Source of the DNA: Acidimicrobiia bacterium
GTDB taxonomy: Bacteria; Actinomycetota; Acidimicrobiia; Spongiisociales; Spongiisociaceae
Direction of reading: 5' to 3'
DNA: 64,000 nucleotides
NCBI GenBank assembly: GCA_021296345.1
Contig: JAGWAN010000026.1
Coordinates: 1-64,000 of the forward strand
Of this stretch, positions 61,306 to 64,000 are shown piece by piece (the first letter of the stretch is position 1; each line of letters begins with the position of its first letter). The notes beneath the pieces were generated by a model. It did no database searches and had not been told where the DNA came from. It saw only the letters and a list, made by a program, of their open reading frames with translations. A program made the position numbers and the translations under genes.

Positions 61306-61524
61306 CCTGAATCGACTACCATCAAGGTCTCGGTCCAGACTCGGGATGCCCTCCGTGAACTCGCTCATCGTGAGGGGCTCACCTTCGACGCACAGATCGC
61401 GAAGCTGGTGCGACGGGAGCGTCGTCGTATCATCGGTGCTCAACTCGCAAGCGCTCCACTCGATGCCGACGACAAGGCCGTGCTCGATGCGTCTGCGAGC
61501 GATGTCGCTGATGCGAGCGGGTGA
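61303..61524 (+). CDS. Small antitoxin of a MazEF-like pair
   Basis: A 73-residue protein: MPESTTIKVSVQTRDALRELAHREGLTFDAQIAKLVRRERRRI begins with a beta strand and two helices of the ribbon-helix-helix type, giving DNA binding. An acidic C-terminal tail (DADDKAVLDASASDVADASG) is suited to wrapping the toxin. A -10 box lies directly upstream (leaderless). It overlaps the toxin gene by 14 bases or more, typical for toxin-antitoxin operons. Confidence 0.85.
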   Translation: MPESTTIKVSVQTRDALRELAHREGLTFDAQIAKLVRRERRRIIGAQLASAPLDADDKAVLDASASDVADASG

Positions 61525-61825
61525 TGTCGTCCGCTGCGACTTCGGGACGCCGTCGCGGGGCGAGCCGGGCTTCGTCCGACCGGCCGTTGTCGTCACTTCC
61601 GATGACGTGCTCGAGTTCCGGCAACACGCGATCGTGGTCGTACCCTGCATGACTACGAGGCGAGGATGGTTGAGCGAGGTTGACATCGCCGGCTTCGGCG
61701 TCGCCCAGGCGCACCTACCGACGACTATCGGCGTTGACCGCGTTGTCGACACGACGGGCACGAACATCGGACCCGTCGCGTTGCAACAGATTCGAGAGCT
61801 CGTCGCCGACTTGATCGGACTCTGA
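61511..61825 (+). CDS. MazF-like endoribonuclease toxin
   Basis: A 104-residue PemK/MazF protein: MRAGDVVRCDFGTPSRGEPGFVRPAVVVTSD is the standard opening (RGDVxxVDxxPxxGxExxKxRPxVVV). VVVPCMTTRR and LPTTIGVDRVVDTTGTNIGPVALQQIRELVADLIGL complete the fold. It is expected to cut mRNA at short motifs when the antitoxin is lost. ATG 61511 was chosen for the canonical N terminus; ATG 61502 is possible. It sits just downstream of the RecQ-PRTase/DprA pair. Confidence 0.93.
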   Translation: MRAGDVVRCDFGTPSRGEPGFVRPAVVVTSDDVLEFRQHAIVVVPCMTTRRGWLSEVDIAGFGVAQAHLPTTIGVDRVVDTTGTNIGPVALQQIRELVADLIGL

Positions 61826-61947
61826 ACCGGCTACACGGCGGCCCACATCCCAAGGTGCTACTGGTGGGTGTCAACGGTTGCACGGAGCTGCCGTCTTGAT
61901 CTGGGTCTTAGGCGGGTAGTTCGGAGCGATTGGAGACCGGTCTCGGC

Positions 61948-62036
61948 TGCGGACACCTGCGGTGCCCAGACGGTACCGGTCTCTGTACCCAACCTCTCGG
62001 ATAGGGCGCAGGACCACGGCCTGCTGTTCGGTGGTG
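61948..62036 (+). pseudogene. Fragment duplicated from the cytochrome c lipoprotein gene
   Basis: Translation here gives AADTCGAQTVPVSVPNLSDRAQDHGLLF, matching AADASGSQTVEVSVPDLSDVARQGAELF of the cytochrome c gene at 63722. DNA blocks CCCAGACGGT and CCTCTCGGAT are shared. No heme motif or start is present. It fills most of the spacer between MazF and the VWA gene and is a decayed partial copy. Confidence 0.6.
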
Positions 62037-62039
62037 GGT

Positions 62040-63518
62040 TCAGTTGCCTTGCTGGTCGTCCTCGGATGCGTCGGGAGGTTCGGTGTCCGTGAGACCGTGC
62101 AAGGCGGCCAGTTCCTTGGCGACCAGGCGCACTATCAGGTCGTCCAGGGACAGTTCCTCGTAGTCGCGCTGGCCGATGTCGCTGGCTCCGCCGGTGGCGC
62201 GGCCTCCGGCGCCGTAGGTCAGGAACACGTAGCGGGCGCCGGTGAACTGTGCGAATTGGCGGAACACGAACTCGGCCTGATCGTCGGTGCCGGACGACGA
62301 CACAGGGAAGATCTTGATGCCCCGCCGGGCCGCTTCCCGTATCGAGTCGGTGTAGGGCACCGGCACCTGTCGCAGCACCTGAGGGGGAGCGTCGGCCACC
62401 AGGAAGACCAACTGGACCGTCTCGGAGGCGGGGCGCCACGAAGGTTGGGACAGAGCGTCGGCGAGCGCTTCGTCGAGGGCTTCCGGATAGTCGTCGCCGC
62501 CATAGGCCACGACCTCGGCGAGTGCTCCGGCGAAGGCCTGGATGTCCGGGGTCAGGTCGAACGTCGCGGTCAGGTATTCGTCGAACTCGTCGCGGTACAG
62601 GGTCATGCCCAGGCGGACGTCCACATCACCGGGTAGCTGGTGGATGCGGTGGGCCACCTCGTCGATGGTGATCTTGAGTTGGTATATCTCATCGTCCATC
62701 GAGCCGGTGGAGTCGAGCAGGAAAAGGACGTCGAGGGCAACGGTCTCACCGGCCGCGGTGGGCAGGGAAGTCTCGAGGGCGACGCTCTGGCCTCGCTCGG
62801 CTGTCGTGGTCGCTCCTCCGGCGGACACTGCGAACGGCCCGTCACCCAACTCGTAGGCCTCCGGGTGGAAGCGGATCGTGCCGTCGGCGGTGGTCCTAAG
62901 GCCCACCCCTACCTGGCCGGCGGCCACCAGGACCTCGGCGCCGGCCACCGGAAGGCCGCCTGCGCCGGTCACCGTCACAACGATGCGTCCGGTGGGGTCG
63001 AGGTCGCGGACCTGGATACCGAGGCCGAAGAAAACCGAGCGGTAGGCCAGGTAGTCCTCGAAGCGTTCGTTGTCGTCGATCGACCCGCCGGTGAGCCTCG
63101 TCTGGAGTTGTTCCGATTCGTGGACCACCTCGTCGATCACCTCATCCGATGCTTCGATCGTGGGGGCGGGGGCCTCGGTGGTGGCAGTCCCGGGGTCGGC
63201 GGCTGCGGCGCTACCAGCCTCCTCAGCTGCCATCTCGGCGGCATCTGCCGCCATCTCGCCTTCTGCCATCGCCTCTAGTTCGACGGCGACATCTTCGGAC
63301 ACTTCGTCCCAGTCGGGCTCGCCTTCGATCCATCCGTCATCGGCACTCGGAGTGGTTCCGCCCTCGTCGGATGGTTCGGGTGCGAACTCGACCGACGGTG
63401 CCGCTGTCACCACGGGGGCAACAGTCGTCTCCGGCGGGGCAACGGTCGCCGCAACGGTGTTGTCGGGGCTTTCGGAGCTGCAGGCGGTCGCCAGGAGGGC
63501 GACGACCGCCACCAGCAC
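62040..63518 (-). CDS. VWA-domain lipoprotein (start apparently frameshifted)
   Basis: A 492-residue protein. The lipobox is LLATAC, followed by a long acidic, low-complexity linker (to about residue 130), a beta-sandwich (about 170-255) and a von Willebrand A domain (about 258-440). The VWA domain has an intact MIDAS motif DSTGSM (D268) and later FLVADAPPQV. Such proteins bind ligands at the cell surface through a metal. The only in-frame start is GTG 63518, leaving an unusually short signal peptide without basic residues. One extra C in the run at 63532-63536 would join it to an upstream MMSIHA start, so a frameshift or sequencing error is likely. Confidence 0.85.
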   Translation of the reverse strand: MLVAVVALLATACSSESPDNTVAATVAPPETTVAPVVTAAPSVEFAPEPSDEGGTTPSADDGWIEGEPDWDEVSEDVAVELEAMAEGEMAADAAEMAAEEAGSAAAADPGTATTEAPAPTIEASDEVIDEVVHESEQLQTRLTGGSIDDNERFEDYLAYRSVFFGLGIQVRDLDPTGRIVVTVTGAGGLPVAGAEVLVAAGQVGVGLRTTADGTIRFHPEAYELGDGPFAVSAGGATTTAERGQSVALETSLPTAAGETVALDVLFLLDSTGSMDDEIYQLKITIDEVAHRIHQLPGDVDVRLGMTLYRDEFDEYLTATFDLTPDIQAFAGALAEVVAYGGDDYPEALDEALADALSQPSWRPASETVQLVFLVADAPPQVLRQVPVPYTDSIREAARRGIKIFPVSSSGTDDQAEFVFRQFAQFTGARYVFLTYGAGGRATGGASDIGQRDYEELSLDDLIVRLVAKELAALHGLTDTEPPDASEDDQQGN

Positions 63519-63721
63519 TATCAGGGTTGGGTGGGGGCATGTATGCTCATCATGGTCCTATAACGACGCCGGCCCGCTCCAAGGTTCCCGGACCGTCGGA
63601 TCCCCGCGGATTCCCGGCACGGCGCCCTTCCCCGAGCTACGGACCCTAAGCCGGATCCCCGGGATCTGGGTATTGTCAGGCGGGAGCAGGGAATCCGAGT
63701 GATCGAAGAGTGGGGAAATCG

Positions 63722-64000
63722 ATGACCGTCAACACACGGCCAGTCCGGCGGGGCGGGAGCACTCGATGGACGGTCGGTAAACGATCACTTCCGGGGCGTC
63801 GCTCGGTCTTGGCGGCCGTCCTGGTCGGGGTGTTCCTGGCGGGTTGTTCGGGGGGCGAGGACGGCGAGTACCCGGCTGCTGACGCCTCTGGCTCCCAGAC
63901 GGTCGAGGTTTCCGTTCCCGACCTCTCGGATGTGGCTCGCCAGGGCGCCGAACTGTTCGCATCCAACTGCTCGGAGTGCCATGGTCCCTCCGCGGGCGGG
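63722..64000 (+). CDS. Cytochrome c family lipoprotein (runs off the window)
   Basis: 93 residues are visible: a basic N terminus, hydrophobic segment SVLAAVLVGVFLAGC ending in lipobox LAGC, a Gly/Glu/Asp-rich linker, then the opening of a cytochrome c domain (DVARQGAELFASNCSECHGP) with the heme-binding CSECH. GTGGGGA precedes ATG 63722. It is divergent from the VWA lipoprotein. It is expected outside the membrane as an electron carrier. The 3' end is beyond the window. A fragment of the same gene is found at 61948. Confidence 0.9.
   Translation, partial: MTVNTRPVRRGGSTRWTVGKRSLPGRRSVLAAVLVGVFLAGCSGGEDGEYPAADASGSQTVEVSVPDLSDVARQGAELFASNCSECHGPSAGG

Noticed and set aside
62640-63278. Plus-strand frame over the VWA gene
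   Set aside because: Gly/Val/Asp-rich shadow; the minus-strand VWA MIDAS motif settles the coding strand.
1-64000. tRNA, rRNA and riboswitch genes
   Set aside because: No T-loop/CCA patterns, ribosomal RNA blocks or recognisable riboswitch cores were found by reading; a covariance search was not possible.

Overview
The window looks like a high-GC actinobacterial chromosome, probably of an uncultured lineage such as Acidimicrobiia. This is inferred from three things: lipoproteins with Thr/Ala/Pro-rich linkers after the lipobox, two F420/deazaflavin-type enzymes, and frequent GTG/TTG starts with 4-base ATGA/GTGA/TTGA gene overlaps. No rRNA, tRNA or CRISPR array was seen. The window opens inside an ABC permease gene and closes inside a cytochrome c lipoprotein gene.

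1-9 kb: isocitrate lyase divergent from a LysR regulator, a Rieske oxygenase divergent from a deaminase-type amidohydrolase, and an M19 dipeptidase. The spacers carry a diverged dispersed repeat in at least three copies, one inverted, plus an IS3-like transposase relic.

9-36 kb: a long rightward catabolic stretch. Peptide-type ABC operon 1 (SBP-D-F-B-C) is followed by an F420-type PPOX protein, two amidohydrolase-fold proteins, DUF885, DUF1028, an SDR and a sulfite-oxidase-family enzyme. ABC operon 2 (SBP-B-C-D-F) runs by 4-base overlaps into hydantoinase/oxoprolinase subunit A. Its first ATPase gene is broken by a short deletion inside the ABC signature. Subunit B lies 3.7 kb further on, separated from A by an AAA/DUF4143 ATPase and a duplicated CAP-domain lipoprotein. 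Three 23-bp direct repeats precede the ATPase. A coherent reading is uptake and hydrolysis of peptides, cyclic amides or imides.

35-45 kb: a sugar or nucleoside catabolic locus. A leftward operon (nucleoside hydrolase, two sugar-type permeases, RidA, SIS protein) is divergent from its binding protein, and a DUF3830 protein and a PfkB kinase follow. The genes suggest import of a glycoside, cleavage, then phosphorylation or isomerisation of the sugar.

45-64 kb: mixed and accessory genes, including a phosphodiesterase, a Ddn-like protein, a methyltransferase and a PhyH dioxygenase. A more AT-rich leftward pair encodes a ubiquitin-like small protein and a membrane protein of unknown function. 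Two XRE-ImmA/IrrE proteins, a short UvrA paralogue, a broken HigA-like antitoxin and a YtrA-type GntR/DUF1648 operon with a clear operator follow. Next come a RecQ helicase fused to a phosphoribosyltransferase domain, coupled to a DprA-like protein, and a MazEF-like pair. A VWA lipoprotein and the cytochrome c lipoprotein end the window. This region has the character of a defence and stress island and is the best place to look for an undescribed system.
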